Of a stretch of 44,603 nt of DNA, positions 16,372-25,741 are shown one piece after another. Below the pieces are notes generated by a model. It did no database searches. It was not told where the DNA came from and was given only the letters and a program-made list of their open reading frames with translations. This stretch comes from Mycobacterium sp. GTDB lineage: Bacteria > Actinomycetota > Actinomycetes > Mycobacteriales > Mycobacteriaceae. Position numbers and translations under genes: made by a program. How positions within the stretch are numbered: the first letter of the stretch is position 1; each line of letters opens with the position of its first letter. The DNA lies in the NCBI GenBank assembly GCA_018882965.1, contig VEQY01000021.1, positions 1 to 44,603 of the forward strand, given 5' to 3'.

Positions 16372-17922
16372 TCAGCCGGTCGCCAGCAGATCTTCCCAGC
16401 TTCGCTCACCACCACCGGGGGCCAGGCCCTCCTGCCGGTACACGCCGCCGTCGGGGGTGGCGAATCGGCCGGTGGCCGGGTCATAGGTGGCGATCGCGAC
16501 TGAAGGTCCGGCACTGGGTCCGGCACCGTCGAAGGAACTCGGCGCGACCACCGGGGCGCCGTTCGCAGGCGGGGGCGGGGCCGGTGCGGGCGGGGGCGCG
16601 GGCGCGGGCGGAGGCATCGGCGTGCCCTCCAGGGGGCCGTAGATGTTGTCCTGGAAGGTGACCCGATCATCAGGTGGAACGCCCTGGGCCAGCAGGTTGG
16701 GGTCAACCGGGTAGGGACCCAGAGCATGCTGGCGCATCGCCAGCGGCACGAACTGCTGATCGCTCTCGCAGATTTCGACGGTGGGCGCCCGCTTGCCGGG
16801 CTGCCCCATACAGGGATAGTTGCGCGCTCCACGCACCGCGATAGGCGAGTCCTGGGGCAGCTTGCAGTACAGGCCGTCGGGGGTGTCCGCATCGGAGAGA
16901 TCGAACGGCGAGCGCCACGACGACGGTGGCAGGAAGCCGACCGTGCACGCCGGCGGGTCGCCGATGGTCAGCGTGAAATCGCCCTGGGTGAATCCGACGG
17001 GGTTGTTGCTCGGCAGACCGACGGACTGGGTCGAGGCGATGAAGGGCGGAAGCAGCACCAGCAGCTGCTCCAGCGACGGGTTGTAGGTCACCGCGATCTG
17101 GCTGACGGTGGTCAGGTTGGCCAGCAGCACCGGCAGCGTCGGCTTGACCTGATTGAGCAGCCGCGAGACCTCGTCGAGGGTGCCCGGCCCCTCGGCCAGC
17201 ACGCCGCGCAACTGCGGGTCGTTCTCGGCGAGTTGCCCGGTCACCCCGGCCAGGCTGCGCGCCCAAATGCGCAGCGCGTCACTGGAGAGCACCTGACCGT
17301 CGAGCAGCGGGCGGGCATCATCGAGCAGTGTCCGGACGCGGTCGGCGACCCCGTTGAGGTCGCCGGCGACCGTCGAGGTGCTGTCGAACAGGGTGGCCAG
17401 TTCGTCACCGGATCCGTTGAGCCCGATGAAGGTTTCGTCGAGTAACTGGCTGATCTTGTCCTCGGGAATGCTGTCCACCAGCGCGCTGACCTGATCGAGC
17501 ATCGGCCCGACCGCCTGCGGCACGGTGGTGTCGTTCGCGGGGATCACCGAGCCGTCTCGCAGGAAAGGACCGGAGTCGGTGCGCGGCAGCAGGTCGACGT
17601 ACTGTTCGCCGACCGCCGAGACACTGAGCACGCTGGCCTGCAGATCGGCGGGAATCTTCGGCGAGGTCGCCAGCGACAACGTTGCCTCTGCGCCGGATCG
17701 GGTGGCCCGCACACCGGTGACCTTGCCGACCTGAACCCCGCGGTAGGTGACGTTGGCGAACCGGTACAGGCCGCCGGTTTCGCGCAGTTCCAGCTTGACC
17801 GTGATTCGGCCGATTCCCAGCAGGGTCGGAGCCTGCATGTAGACCAGGACCATCGCCGTGATCCCGATGACCGAGGCGATCGTGAAGATGATCAGCTGGG
17901 CCCGAACGAAGCGCGTCAGCAT
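16372..17922 (-). CDS. MceF-like lipid-import protein
   Basis: This 516-residue protein is the sixth Mce subunit of the operon. An N-terminal membrane helix (LIIFTIASVIGITAMVLVYM) precedes the MCE/MlaD domain (VTYRGVQVGKVTGV, SVSAVGEQYVDLLPR), a helical region and a Cys-containing C-terminal segment. The tail after about residue 430 is a Pro/Ala-rich stretch (PPPAPAPPP blocks), common in MceF proteins and likely to span or bind cell wall. Mce proteins form the periplasmic hexameric tunnel that carries lipids to the YrbE permease. ATG 17922 overlaps the mceE stop by one base (TAATG), so the longer upstream frame is not used. Confidence 0.88.
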   Translation of the reverse strand: MLTRFVRAQLIIFTIASVIGITAMVLVYMQAPTLLGIGRITVKLELRETGGLYRFANVTYRGVQVGKVTGVRATRSGAEATLSLATSPKIPADLQASVLSVSAVGEQYVDLLPRTDSGPFLRDGSVIPANDTTVPQAVGPMLDQVSALVDSIPEDKISQLLDETFIGLNGSGDELATLFDSTSTVAGDLNGVADRVRTLLDDARPLLDGQVLSSDALRIWARSLAGVTGQLAENDPQLRGVLAEGPGTLDEVSRLLNQVKPTLPVLLANLTTVSQIAVTYNPSLEQLLVLLPPFIASTQSVGLPSNNPVGFTQGDFTLTIGDPPACTVGFLPPSSWRSPFDLSDADTPDGLYCKLPQDSPIAVRGARNYPCMGQPGKRAPTVEICESDQQFVPLAMRQHALGPYPVDPNLLAQGVPPDDRVTFQDNIYGPLEGTPMPPPAPAPPPAPAPPPPANGAPVVAPSSFDGAGPSAGPSVAIATYDPATGRFATPDGGVYRQEGLAPGGGERSWEDLLATG

Positions 17923-19109
17923 TACCCGCCTCCGCTCGTCGGAGTGGGCTGCCCGTCGGCACCGGGCGGCAGTTCGGGAACGGCGACTTGAGTAGGCGCC
18001 GGGCTCAGCGGGGCGTTGAGCGGATCGTAGGTGTACGTCGCGTACCACGGATCCCCCGGCGCAGGAACCAGCTTGGCCCCCTCCTGGCCCCAACTCGTCC
18101 CCAGCATGAGGGTCTTCTTCAACCTCGGCACCGTCAGATCGAAGATCAGGAATTGATTGAGGTAGTCGCCGCGGATCGCCCGGTCGATCGTCGACTGGCC
18201 GTACGGGAAGGCGGACAGGAAGTAGGCCAGCGCCTGGTCGAGTTTCGGCCCGACGTCGGCCAGGGAACGCAGGGTGGGTTCGAGATTGCGCAGGTTGCGA
18301 ACCAGATCTGCCTGAGTGTCGCTGAGCAGGTCGTTGGCCAGCCCGCCGAAATCGCCCAGCTTCTGCAGGGCTGTGGTCAGCCGTGGCCGCTCGGCGACCA
18401 GGACATCCAGTGCCGGAGGTATCCGGTCGAGCGCCCGGGTCAACACCTCGCGCTGAGCGGCGAAGGTGCCGGCCAGGCGATTGAGTTCGACGACGGTGGC
18501 GTTGATGCTCTCCCGCTGGTCGGCCAGAATGCCGACGAAGTCGTTCAGCTGGGTCAGGAGGTCGCGAATCGGCGCCTCCCGCCCGTTCAGAGCCGCGTTG
18601 AGTTCCCTGACGATGTCGCCGATCTGACCGACCCCGCCGCCGTTGATGACCACCGAGAGCGCCGACAGCGTCTGCTCGGTGGAGGGGTAGGTCGAGGACC
18701 TGTTGAGGCCCAGCGTGGCCCCCGGCGCGAGCCGCCCACTCCCCGACTGGCCCACCGGCGGGTCAAGGGCGAGATGCATCGATCCGAGGAGGCTGGTCTG
18801 ACCGATCTTCGCCACCGCGTTCGCGGGGATGACGACATCGGGTTTGACGGAGATCTCGACGTTGGCATGCCAATCGCGCACCGTCAGCGCATTCACGCTG
18901 CCCACCACGACATCACCAAGGAACACCGGTGAATTCGGTTCCAGGGTCCCGACATTGGCGACCTCGACGGTGTACTTGACCGCTTCCAGGCCGCGACCCA
19001 CCGTGCCGGGCAGCGGCAGCGAGTTCAAACCGCCGAAACCGCAGCCTGCGACACTCGCAGTCATCACCGCGAGCATCGCAGCGCCCAACCGGGACATCCT
19101 TGTCGTCAT
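17922..19109 (-). CDS. MceE-like lipoprotein
   Basis: This 395-residue subunit is a lipoprotein. The signal peptide ends in the lipobox SVAGC with Cys at about residue 23, as in LprK/LprN-type MceE proteins. The MCE/MlaD domain follows (PVFLGDVVVGSV, TSLLGSMHLAL). A long helical region with regular Leu spacing, probably part of the Mce tunnel, follows, and the tail is Pro/Gly-rich. ATG 19109 overlaps the mceD stop as ATGA. It lies at its usual fifth place in the mce order. Confidence 0.88.
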   Translation of the reverse strand: MTTRMSRLGAAMLAVMTASVAGCGFGGLNSLPLPGTVGRGLEAVKYTVEVANVGTLEPNSPVFLGDVVVGSVNALTVRDWHANVEISVKPDVVIPANAVAKIGQTSLLGSMHLALDPPVGQSGSGRLAPGATLGLNRSSTYPSTEQTLSALSVVINGGGVGQIGDIVRELNAALNGREAPIRDLLTQLNDFVGILADQRESINATVVELNRLAGTFAAQREVLTRALDRIPPALDVLVAERPRLTTALQKLGDFGGLANDLLSDTQADLVRNLRNLEPTLRSLADVGPKLDQALAYFLSAFPYGQSTIDRAIRGDYLNQFLIFDLTVPRLKKTLMLGTSWGQEGAKLVPAPGDPWYATYTYDPLNAPLSPAPTQVAVPELPPGADGQPTPTSGGG

Positions 19110-20560
19110 GATGGCGGTGCGCTCTCAGCGGGCAGCAGCATGTCCTGCAGGGTCGACGCCGTCGTGGGTGCCGGCGGTTCGGGACCCCGCGGCACGCCGG
19201 GCGGGATGGGAGCACCAGGGAACAGTGCCGGCTGCGGGTCCGCGGGCAGGCCGTCCGGGGCGTAGACCCCCGGGGAGCCGCCGGGCGGGACTCCCCAGCC
19301 GATCGGAGGCGGCACGTCGCCGTTGAGGCCGGTGTAGGCAGACACCGACGGCGGCAACGGTGGCGGGTCAGCAGTTCCGGCGCCGCCGGGCGCCAGTTGC
19401 GGCTCGGAATAGATCAGGTTCTCCGGGCTCGGCGACTTGCCCAGGTACGCGTTGAACGGAATCGGCGCGTAGTTGAAGTTGAGCAGCCGCAGTGCCGGCC
19501 CGAGGTACTGCGTGCACAGCTTCGCCGTTTCTGACGCCGTCGCATTCTCGATGGCGCCGATCGCCGCGCAGATCACCTGAATCGGATTGGCGAAGTTGGC
19601 CGGGGCGAACGCACCAAGTGCGCTACCGGTGTCCGGGTTGTAGATGTTGTAGCTGTTACCGATCGCATTCGGTGCCACGTGTAGCAGATTCTTCAATGCC
19701 ATCTGGTTGGTGCTGATGTTCCCGACGATGTCGGTCAGCCGCTCGATCTGTTCGGTGGCCTGGTCTCGAGTTCCGGCTACAAAGCGTTTGACGTCACCTA
19801 GGGCGCCCGACAGATTGGTCAGAGCGCCATCCAGATCCGAACGGCTGCCGTCGAGCACGCTGCTCACAGTGGCCAGCCGATCCTGAAACTGCACGATCTG
19901 AGCGTTACTGTCCCGCAGAGCGGTGACGAAGGTCTGCAGGTTCTTGAGGACATCGACGAGGTTGCCGCTACCTTCTCCCAGGATGCGGCTCAAACCCGAC
20001 AATTGCCTGACGGTTTCCCGTAACTTCGCGCCGTTGCCCTGCAGCGCATCAGCGGTGCTGGTGATGAAGCGCCCCACCGAGGTGGTGGACACCTCACTAC
20101 TCGGGCCGAGGTCCGTCGCCAGCCGCATCAACTGCGCTTTGACCTCATCCCATTCCACCGGAACCGCGGTGCGTTCCAGGCCGATGACCGCTCCGTCGCG
20201 CATCACCGGTCCGGTGGTCTCGTAGGAGGGCGCCAGTTGGACGTAGCGCGAACCGATCAGATTCTCCGAGACGATGATGGCCTTGGCGTCAGCGGGAATC
20301 GGTACATCATGATCGACGGCGAGCGTCAGTCGGGCCTTGGTTCCCTGCGGCTCGATTGCCTTGATCGACCCCACCTTCACACCGGCGACGCGAACATCGT
20401 CGCCACGATAGATCGCGGTAGCGCTGGTGAAGTACGCCGTGATGGTCTTGGGCTTGAGCACCGTGGTGCGCACCAGCATTCCCACACCGGCCGCCAGCAG
20501 GACGGCCAGGATCGCGGCGGTCACCACAGCGACGGCTCTAGGTGGACGGTTGCCGGGCAT
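19106..20560 (-). CDS. MceD-like lipid-import protein
   Basis: This 484-residue subunit has an N-terminal membrane helix (AVVTAAILAVLLAAGVGMLV), an MCE/MlaD domain (IYRGDDVRVAGVKVGSI, NLIGSRYVQLAP) and a long helical domain. The last 100 residues are rich in Pro and Gly. The junction with mceC is TGATG; I take ATG 20560, while GTG 20563 would add one residue. It is one of six non-identical Mce proteins expected to assemble into a single hetero-hexamer with the other gene products of this operon. Confidence 0.88.
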   Translation of the reverse strand: MPGNRPPRAVAVVTAAILAVLLAAGVGMLVRTTVLKPKTITAYFTSATAIYRGDDVRVAGVKVGSIKAIEPQGTKARLTLAVDHDVPIPADAKAIIVSENLIGSRYVQLAPSYETTGPVMRDGAVIGLERTAVPVEWDEVKAQLMRLATDLGPSSEVSTTSVGRFITSTADALQGNGAKLRETVRQLSGLSRILGEGSGNLVDVLKNLQTFVTALRDSNAQIVQFQDRLATVSSVLDGSRSDLDGALTNLSGALGDVKRFVAGTRDQATEQIERLTDIVGNISTNQMALKNLLHVAPNAIGNSYNIYNPDTGSALGAFAPANFANPIQVICAAIGAIENATASETAKLCTQYLGPALRLLNFNYAPIPFNAYLGKSPSPENLIYSEPQLAPGGAGTADPPPLPPSVSAYTGLNGDVPPPIGWGVPPGGSPGVYAPDGLPADPQPALFPGAPIPPGVPRGPEPPAPTTASTLQDMLLPAESAPPS

Positions 20561-21660
20561 CACGGTTCACCCCAGCGCTCGTAAGGCTGCGGGATGCCGT
20601 TGTACGGGAACGGGATCTCCGAGCGGGGACCGGCATTGTCCGGAGGCTGGCCGGCGTTGACCCCGCGCCGGAACCCGAAGATGTAGTCCAGGAATGGCTG
20701 CAGTGTCTGCCCGGGCAGCAGGTTGGCGACAAACGCGTTGTAGTAGAAGCCGTTGTTGACGGCCTCAGCTTGAGTTACCTGGAACTTGGCCAGCCCTGAC
20801 ATCGCCTTGCCGATGTTGTCGTTGTTGCGCTGCAGCATCTCCGAGACCGCATTGAGCTTCTCCAGCGCGGGGGCGAGTTCCTGTTCGTTATCCGCGACCA
20901 CACCGGAGAGCTGCTGCGCCAGGGCAGAGGTACTGGCCAGAAGGTTCACGATGGCGTAGCGACGTTGCTCAAGCACGCCGAGCAAGTCGTTGGCATTGAG
21001 GATGAGCGTGTTCACCTGCTCACTGCGGTCGGAGAGGACGCGGGTGACATCTGCGGCACTCTTGAGCAGACCGGCCAGCGAGTCGTTGCGCTCGTTGAGT
21101 GCGCGCGAGATCCGGCTCAGGCCGTCGAACGTCGGTGACAGCTGCGGAGCGAGCCTGTCGATGGTCGCCGCCAGGGTATCCAGCGACTGATTCAGCGCAG
21201 CGGTGTCGGTCGACCTCGTATTAGCGGTGAGCTCGCTGATGGCGTCGTTGAGCGAGTACGGCGAGCCGGTACGCGTCACTGGAATGACATCGGACGACCG
21301 CAGCGTTCCCTTACCGCTTGATTCCAGGGTGAGCAGGCGCTGGCCCAGCAGCGTGCCGGTCCGGATATGCGCGGTGGTGTCCGAACCCAGCCGGACTCTG
21401 CCGTCGACCATGAAGGTCACCAGTGCTTTGCCCTGCTTGAGTGCCACCTCGGAGACGGTGCCCACCTTGACACCCGAGACCCTGACGTCGTTACCGGGGG
21501 AAAGCCCGCCGGCGTCGGTGAAAAGCGCCTGATGGCGGATCGACGTCGCCAGTTCGACCAGCCGCTGCGGCTGCAGGCCGACGGTGATGACGAGCAGGAT
21601 CAGCGCCAGGCCGATGAAACCGGAGCGGACGAGTTTGGAGCCGCGGTACTTCTGGATCAC
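20560..21660 (-). CDS. MceC-like lipid-import protein
   Basis: This 366-residue subunit has an N-terminal membrane helix (GFIGLALILLVITVGL), the MCE/MlaD domain (LSPGNDVRVSGVKVGTVSEV, GTLLGQRLLTLE) and a helical coil region in which Leu and Asn recur. It ends in a short Pro-rich tail (EIPFPYNGIPQPYERWGEP). It is shorter than MceD and MceF but typical for MceC in lacking a very long tail. GTG 21660 overlaps the mceB stop as GTGA, which supports this start. Confidence 0.88.
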   Translation of the reverse strand: MIQKYRGSKLVRSGFIGLALILLVITVGLQPQRLVELATSIRHQALFTDAGGLSPGNDVRVSGVKVGTVSEVALKQGKALVTFMVDGRVRLGSDTTAHIRTGTLLGQRLLTLESSGKGTLRSSDVIPVTRTGSPYSLNDAISELTANTRSTDTAALNQSLDTLAATIDRLAPQLSPTFDGLSRISRALNERNDSLAGLLKSAADVTRVLSDRSEQVNTLILNANDLLGVLEQRRYAIVNLLASTSALAQQLSGVVADNEQELAPALEKLNAVSEMLQRNNDNIGKAMSGLAKFQVTQAEAVNNGFYYNAFVANLLPGQTLQPFLDYIFGFRRGVNAGQPPDNAGPRSEIPFPYNGIPQPYERWGEP

Positions 21661-22682
21661 GGGTCAGAACACCTCCCGGTGTGCTGCACGATCCACGGGA
21701 AGACCGCGGTGCGCCCCTGCAGATCGGTCACCCGCAGCGACAATCCGCAGAGGTACTGATTGATCCAGCTGCCGTAGGAACCGAGCCGGACCAGTTTGCG
21801 GAAGTTCTTGGGCGCCTTCTGCAGGGCGATGTCGAGCGACTCCTTGTCCGAGTCCAGGATCGGCGCCAGCCTGCTGAGCTGGTCCACACTGCCCGCCAGG
21901 GGTGCGCGCCCTTCGGTGAGCAGATCCGCCAGCGACGCGGTACCGCTGTCGAGGGCGGCGATGGCGTCTCCGATCGGGTCGCGATCCGCGGCCAGGCCGG
22001 TGACCAGTTTCTCCAGCCGGTCCACCGCTCCGGAGAACTTGTCTCCGTCCGTGGCGATGGTCTTGAGCACCGCGTTGAGGTTGTCCACGAGCTGCTGCAC
22101 GGTCTGGCTGTTGTCGGCAAGGGAATTGGAGAAGTCGGAGGTCTTGGCGAACAGCGACTCGAGGTTGCCGTCCTGGCCCTGCAGAATCTGGATCAGCGAG
22201 TTGGTCAGCGCGTTGACCGCCTGGGGGTTGAGACCCTGGACGACGGGCTTGAGCCCACCGAGGAGGAGGTCGAGATCCAGAGCGGGCGCGGTGCGTTCGC
22301 TCGAGATGACCGATCCGGGCGGCTGGATGCGGGTCGATCCCGGGGCATCGAGCAGTTCCAGGAAACGGTCACCGACGAGGTTGAGGTAGCGCACCGCCAC
22401 CTTGGTCCCCGAGGTCAGCACGATGTCCCGATCAGCGCCGAAACCGACGATCACCGAGTTGTCGGGTTGCAGGTCGACACTGTTGACAGTTCCGACCCGC
22501 ACACCGGCGACGCGTACGGTGTCACCGGCCTTCAGGCTCGACACGTCGGCGAACACCGCCGAGTATTTGTTCTCCGGCCCGGACCGGTACTGACCGAAGA
22601 TGGCGAACAGCAGCGCGGTCACCAACAGCATTGCGGTGCCGAATACGGCGACCTTGACCAACGTCTTCGTTGAGCCCGTCAT
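21657..22682 (-). CDS. MceB-like lipid-import protein
   Basis: This 341-residue subunit has a membrane helix (FGTAMLLVTALLFAIFG), the MCE/MlaD domain (LKAGDTVRVAGVRVGTVNSV, LNLVGDRFLELL) and a helical tunnel region. Near the C-terminus two cysteines (YLCGLSLRV and GRCSDP) are placed as in other MceB proteins and may form a disulfide. The frame runs upstream to 22865, inside mceA, but ATG 22682 overlaps the mceA stop as ATGA and is the expected start. Confidence 0.88.
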   Translation of the reverse strand: MTGSTKTLVKVAVFGTAMLLVTALLFAIFGQYRSGPENKYSAVFADVSSLKAGDTVRVAGVRVGTVNSVDLQPDNSVIVGFGADRDIVLTSGTKVAVRYLNLVGDRFLELLDAPGSTRIQPPGSVISSERTAPALDLDLLLGGLKPVVQGLNPQAVNALTNSLIQILQGQDGNLESLFAKTSDFSNSLADNSQTVQQLVDNLNAVLKTIATDGDKFSGAVDRLEKLVTGLAADRDPIGDAIAALDSGTASLADLLTEGRAPLAGSVDQLSRLAPILDSDKESLDIALQKAPKNFRKLVRLGSYGSWINQYLCGLSLRVTDLQGRTAVFPWIVQHTGRCSDP

Positions 22683-23956
22683 CCCGGCTGTCCCATCTGC
22701 GGGGTGTTGCGGGGCGGGCCGTCCAGTGGACCGAACAGGGCTTGTTTGAGCCCGTCGGAGTTCAGCAGGATTCCCTGATTTCCGTACTGGGCCTGATTGG
22801 CACCGATGTCGGTGACGACGAAGGGAACGCGGCGCTCGAAGGGGACGTTGGGCAGATCCGAGCACTGCGGGCCACCCTTGGCGGCGACCTTGGGCAGGTT
22901 GCCCGGGTAGCGGTAGCGCTCGCGGCCCAGGAAGAAGGACTGCAGCAGCACCGCACCGGGCAGGGGGATTCCCGGTCCGGTCGCCAGCGGGATCAGGCCG
23001 GCCAGGCCGCAGGTCAGTGCCGGGTTGTATTCGTTGGTCAGATCGGTCGTCGGCACCAGCAGATGGATCACGTCGGCCAGCGGCTGGCGATTGGTGGACA
23101 GGACCTCGCTACCGATATCCGCCAATCCGATCGCACTGATCAGCAGTGTGTCGAGGTTGTTCTGCTGGTCGATCACGGTGTCGCTGATCTTGGTCACGTT
23201 GTCGACGGTCGCAAGCAGATCCGGGGCGGCGTCGCCGAACGCGCCGAACACCTCCGGTGACACGGCCAATGCGTGATTGAGGTTCGCCAGGCTCGGGTTG
23301 ATGGTCGCCAGTGCGGTGTCGAGGTCGGCGAGCCCCTGACCGAATTTGTCCCCCCGGCCGTCGAGGGATTTCGCCAGTGCTCCCAGGGTCTGGTTCAACT
23401 TGACCGGTTCCACCTTGGCCAGGACTTCGACGAGGCGTTCGAAGACGGTGTTGAACTCGACGGTGACTCCGCCGCCCTGGATGACCGTGCCGGCGGCCAG
23501 CGAGGCGGCCGAGGGGTCGGGCGGCGACACGAGTTGGACGAACTTGGATCCGAACACCGTCGAGGAGGTGATCTCGGCCCCGACGTTGGCCGGGATGGCC
23601 GATACCGCGGCCGGATCGATTGCCAGGCGCAGCGCCGCGCGGCCGTCGGGCAGCGGGTCGATCGACGCGACCTTGCCGACCTGGGCCCCGTTCAGCTTGA
23701 CCTTGGCGTCGGGGTACATGACCAGTCCGGCCCGATCGGTGAGGACGGTGACCGGCAACGTGTTGCGGAAGCTGTCTTGGAACAGCCCGACGGCCAGGGC
23801 GACGATGGCGGCCAGGGCGACCACGGTCAGCAGACCGGTCAACGGCCGGACGTAGCTGCGGGCGCCGAAGTGCCGCCCGGGGCGGGCCGCGATCGGCACG
23901 GCCGCGCTCTCCGTCTCGGATCGGTCGGCCGGTCCCGGGCCGAGGTTTGCCGTCAC
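22679..23956 (-). CDS. MceA-like lipid-import protein
   Basis: This 425-residue protein is the first Mce subunit. A cytoplasmic stretch of about 40 residues precedes the membrane helix (LLTVVALAAIVALAVGLF) and the MCE/MlaD domain (AGLVMYPDAKVKLNGAQVGK, STVFGSKFVQLVSP). The AGLVM-x-P-x-AKVK block is typical for MceA. A long helical region and a C-terminal cysteine-bearing segment (ALTCGLAGL, GGPQCSDLP) follow. I use GTG 23956, 10 bases after the yrbEB stop with GGGGAG before it; the frame runs further upstream but into yrbEB. Confidence 0.88.
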   Translation of the reverse strand: MTANLGPGPADRSETESAAVPIAARPGRHFGARSYVRPLTGLLTVVALAAIVALAVGLFQDSFRNTLPVTVLTDRAGLVMYPDAKVKLNGAQVGKVASIDPLPDGRAALRLAIDPAAVSAIPANVGAEITSSTVFGSKFVQLVSPPDPSAASLAAGTVIQGGGVTVEFNTVFERLVEVLAKVEPVKLNQTLGALAKSLDGRGDKFGQGLADLDTALATINPSLANLNHALAVSPEVFGAFGDAAPDLLATVDNVTKISDTVIDQQNNLDTLLISAIGLADIGSEVLSTNRQPLADVIHLLVPTTDLTNEYNPALTCGLAGLIPLATGPGIPLPGAVLLQSFFLGRERYRYPGNLPKVAAKGGPQCSDLPNVPFERRVPFVVTDIGANQAQYGNQGILLNSDGLKQALFGPLDGPPRNTPQMGQPG

Positions 23957-23966
23957 CGCCGCTCCC

Positions 23967-24824
23967 CTAGCCCGCCAGGTTGAAGTTGCCGTTGGAGCCG
24001 TAGACGGCCAGGGAGACCAGCAGGGTGACCGCGACGACGACGACCAGCGACGTCCGCACGGCGTTGCCGACCGCGACACCGACGCCCGCCGGTCCCCCGG
24101 AGGCGAAGTAGCCGAAGTAGGTGTGGATCAACAGGATCGTGATCGCCATCAACACCGCCTGGAAGAACGACCACAGCAGGTCGATCGGGTTCAAAAAGGT
24201 GTCGAAGTAGTGCTTGTACAGTCCGGCGGACTGCCCGAAGATCACCACCGTCACGAACTGACTGGCCAGGAACGACAGGATCACCGCGATCGAGTACAGC
24301 GGAGTGATCGCCGCCATCCCGGCTACCAGCCGGGTGGACACCAGGTACTCCACCGGACGGATGCCCATGGATTCCAGGGCGTCGATCTCCTCGTTGATCC
24401 GCATGGCCCCGAGTTGAGCGGTCACGCCGGCGCCGAAGGTCGCGGCAAGCCCGATGCCGGCCACCACGGGTGCGGAGATCCGGACGTTGATGAACGCCGC
24501 CAGGAACCCGGTCAGCGCTTCGATTCCGATGTTTCCCAGGGACGCGTAGCCCTGAACAGCCAGCGTTCCCCCGGCCGCCAGGGTGAGGAAACCGACGATC
24601 GCCACCGTGCCGCCGATCATGGCCAGCGTCCCGGCTCCCATGCTGATCTCGGCGATCAGCCGGATGACCTCGCGGCGGTAGTGCACAGCGGCGTGCGGCA
24701 TCCCCGCAATGGCTTTGCCGTAGAACAGAATGTGATCTCCGATCCGGCCGAAGAACCCGGCTGGTCGGCGGATTTGGCGTGCGATGCGCGGGTAGGTCGC
24801 GCGAAGGGAGGTCAGTGTGCTCAT
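23967..24824 (-). CDS. YrbEB-type MlaE-family permease of the mce system
   Basis: This 285-residue integral membrane protein is the second permease subunit of the Mce transporter. It has the MlaE-family pattern of five or six helices, with the signature GAGVTAQLGAMRINEEIDAL near the middle, the coupling-helix region that meets the ATPase. Blocks such as YASLGNIGIEALTGFLAAF and the last residues GSNGNFNLAG closely resemble M. tuberculosis YrbE4B from recall. It probably works with a shared ATPase (MceG type) encoded elsewhere, since none is visible here. ATG 24824 is 3 bases after the yrbEA stop. Confidence 0.9.
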   Translation of the reverse strand: MSTLTSLRATYPRIARQIRRPAGFFGRIGDHILFYGKAIAGMPHAAVHYRREVIRLIAEISMGAGTLAMIGGTVAIVGFLTLAAGGTLAVQGYASLGNIGIEALTGFLAAFINVRISAPVVAGIGLAATFGAGVTAQLGAMRINEEIDALESMGIRPVEYLVSTRLVAGMAAITPLYSIAVILSFLASQFVTVVIFGQSAGLYKHYFDTFLNPIDLLWSFFQAVLMAITILLIHTYFGYFASGGPAGVGVAVGNAVRTSLVVVVAVTLLVSLAVYGSNGNFNLAG

Positions 24825-24827
24825 CGG

Positions 24828-25637
24828 TCAGCCCGTCGTGAATCGGATACCGATGGCGGTCACCACCACGTTGACCACGAACAGCGCCATGAACGCGTAC
24901 ACCACTGTCTCGTTGACCGCGTTGCCGACGGCTTTCGCCCCGCCGCCGCTGATCATCAACCCGCGGTAGCAGGCCACCAATCCGGCGATCAGACCGAACA
25001 GCGCAGCCTTGATGCACGAGATGATCACCTCGGGCACCCCGGTCAGCAGCGTGATGCCGGCGGCGAACGCACCGGGGTTCACATCCTGGACGAACACCGA
25101 GAAGACATAGCCACCGGAGATGCCGATGATGCAGACCAGCGAGTTGAGCAGCAAGGCCACCAGGCCCGACGCCAGCACCCGCGGAGTGACCAGTCGCTGG
25201 ACCGGGTTGATACCCAGTACCTCCATGGCACTGATCTCTTCGCGGATGGTCCGGGAACCCAGGTCGGCGCACATCGCCGTGGCGCCGGCGCCGGCCACGA
25301 TCAGCACGGTCACCAACGGACCCACCTGGGTGACCGCACCGAAGGCTGCGCCGGCCCCGGACAGATCCGCGGCACCCAGCTCGCGCAGCAGAATGTTGAG
25401 GGTGAAGCTGACCAGGACCGTGAAGGGAATCGCGACGAGCAGCGTGGGAGCCAACGACACGCGCGCGACGAACCAGAATTGGTCGAGGAACTCGCGCCAG
25501 TAGAAGGGCCGCTGAAACAGAAACCGGACGGCGTCGGCGGACATGGCAAACAAGCCCCCGACGGCCTCCATCGGACCGGAGACGCCCCTGCCCAGCGCAA
25601 CGCCCGGAGACCATCTATCCGCAGCCCTGTCCGCCAT
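24828..25637 (-). CDS. YrbEA-type MlaE-family permease of the mce system
   Basis: This 269-residue permease subunit is the first gene of the mce operon. It has the MlaE-family block AMCADLGSRTIREEISAMEV, preceded by VSFTLNILLRELGAADLSGA, and resembles YrbE4A from recall. Several membrane segments end with YAFMALFVVNVVVTAIG. I use ATG 25637, preceded by GCGGGAG; an in-frame ATG at 25664 would add nine residues. A TANNNT box (TACATT, 25652-25647) lies directly upstream. A start at 25637 would put the Shine-Dalgarno at the very 5' end of such a transcript, so the true promoter may be further away. Confidence 0.88.
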   Translation of the reverse strand: MADRAADRWSPGVALGRGVSGPMEAVGGLFAMSADAVRFLFQRPFYWREFLDQFWFVARVSLAPTLLVAIPFTVLVSFTLNILLRELGAADLSGAGAAFGAVTQVGPLVTVLIVAGAGATAMCADLGSRTIREEISAMEVLGINPVQRLVTPRVLASGLVALLLNSLVCIIGISGGYVFSVFVQDVNPGAFAAGITLLTGVPEVIISCIKAALFGLIAGLVACYRGLMISGGGAKAVGNAVNETVVYAFMALFVVNVVVTAIGIRFTTG

Positions 25638-25741
25638 TGCTCCCGCAATGTATGCGAAGAACATGGCGGAGGGGCCGGAATCGGGCTACTGGTCGGGCAC
25701 AATGAGCAGGTCTTACCCGGCCCAACGAGGAGGGATCCGCC
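25638..25741. promoter_or_regulatory. Divergent promoter region of the mce operon and an SDR gene
   Basis: These 104 bases separate the mce operon (reverse) from the SDR gene (forward). TACATT at 25652-25647 is a -10 candidate for yrbEA. For the SDR, CACAAT near 25697 is a weak -10 candidate, and GAGGAGGGA before ATG 25742 is a strong ribosome binding site. No KstR-type box (TAGAAC...GTTCTA) is visible. Confidence 0.4.

Noticed and set aside
16358..16375. CTGAG...CTCAG inverted repeat at the convergent end before mceF
   Set aside because: A 5 bp stem with an 8-base loop and no T run; too weak to call a terminator.
16560..16620. Low-complexity GGGGC-rich tract near the mceF end
   Set aside because: It encodes the Pro/Ala-rich tail common in MceF proteins.
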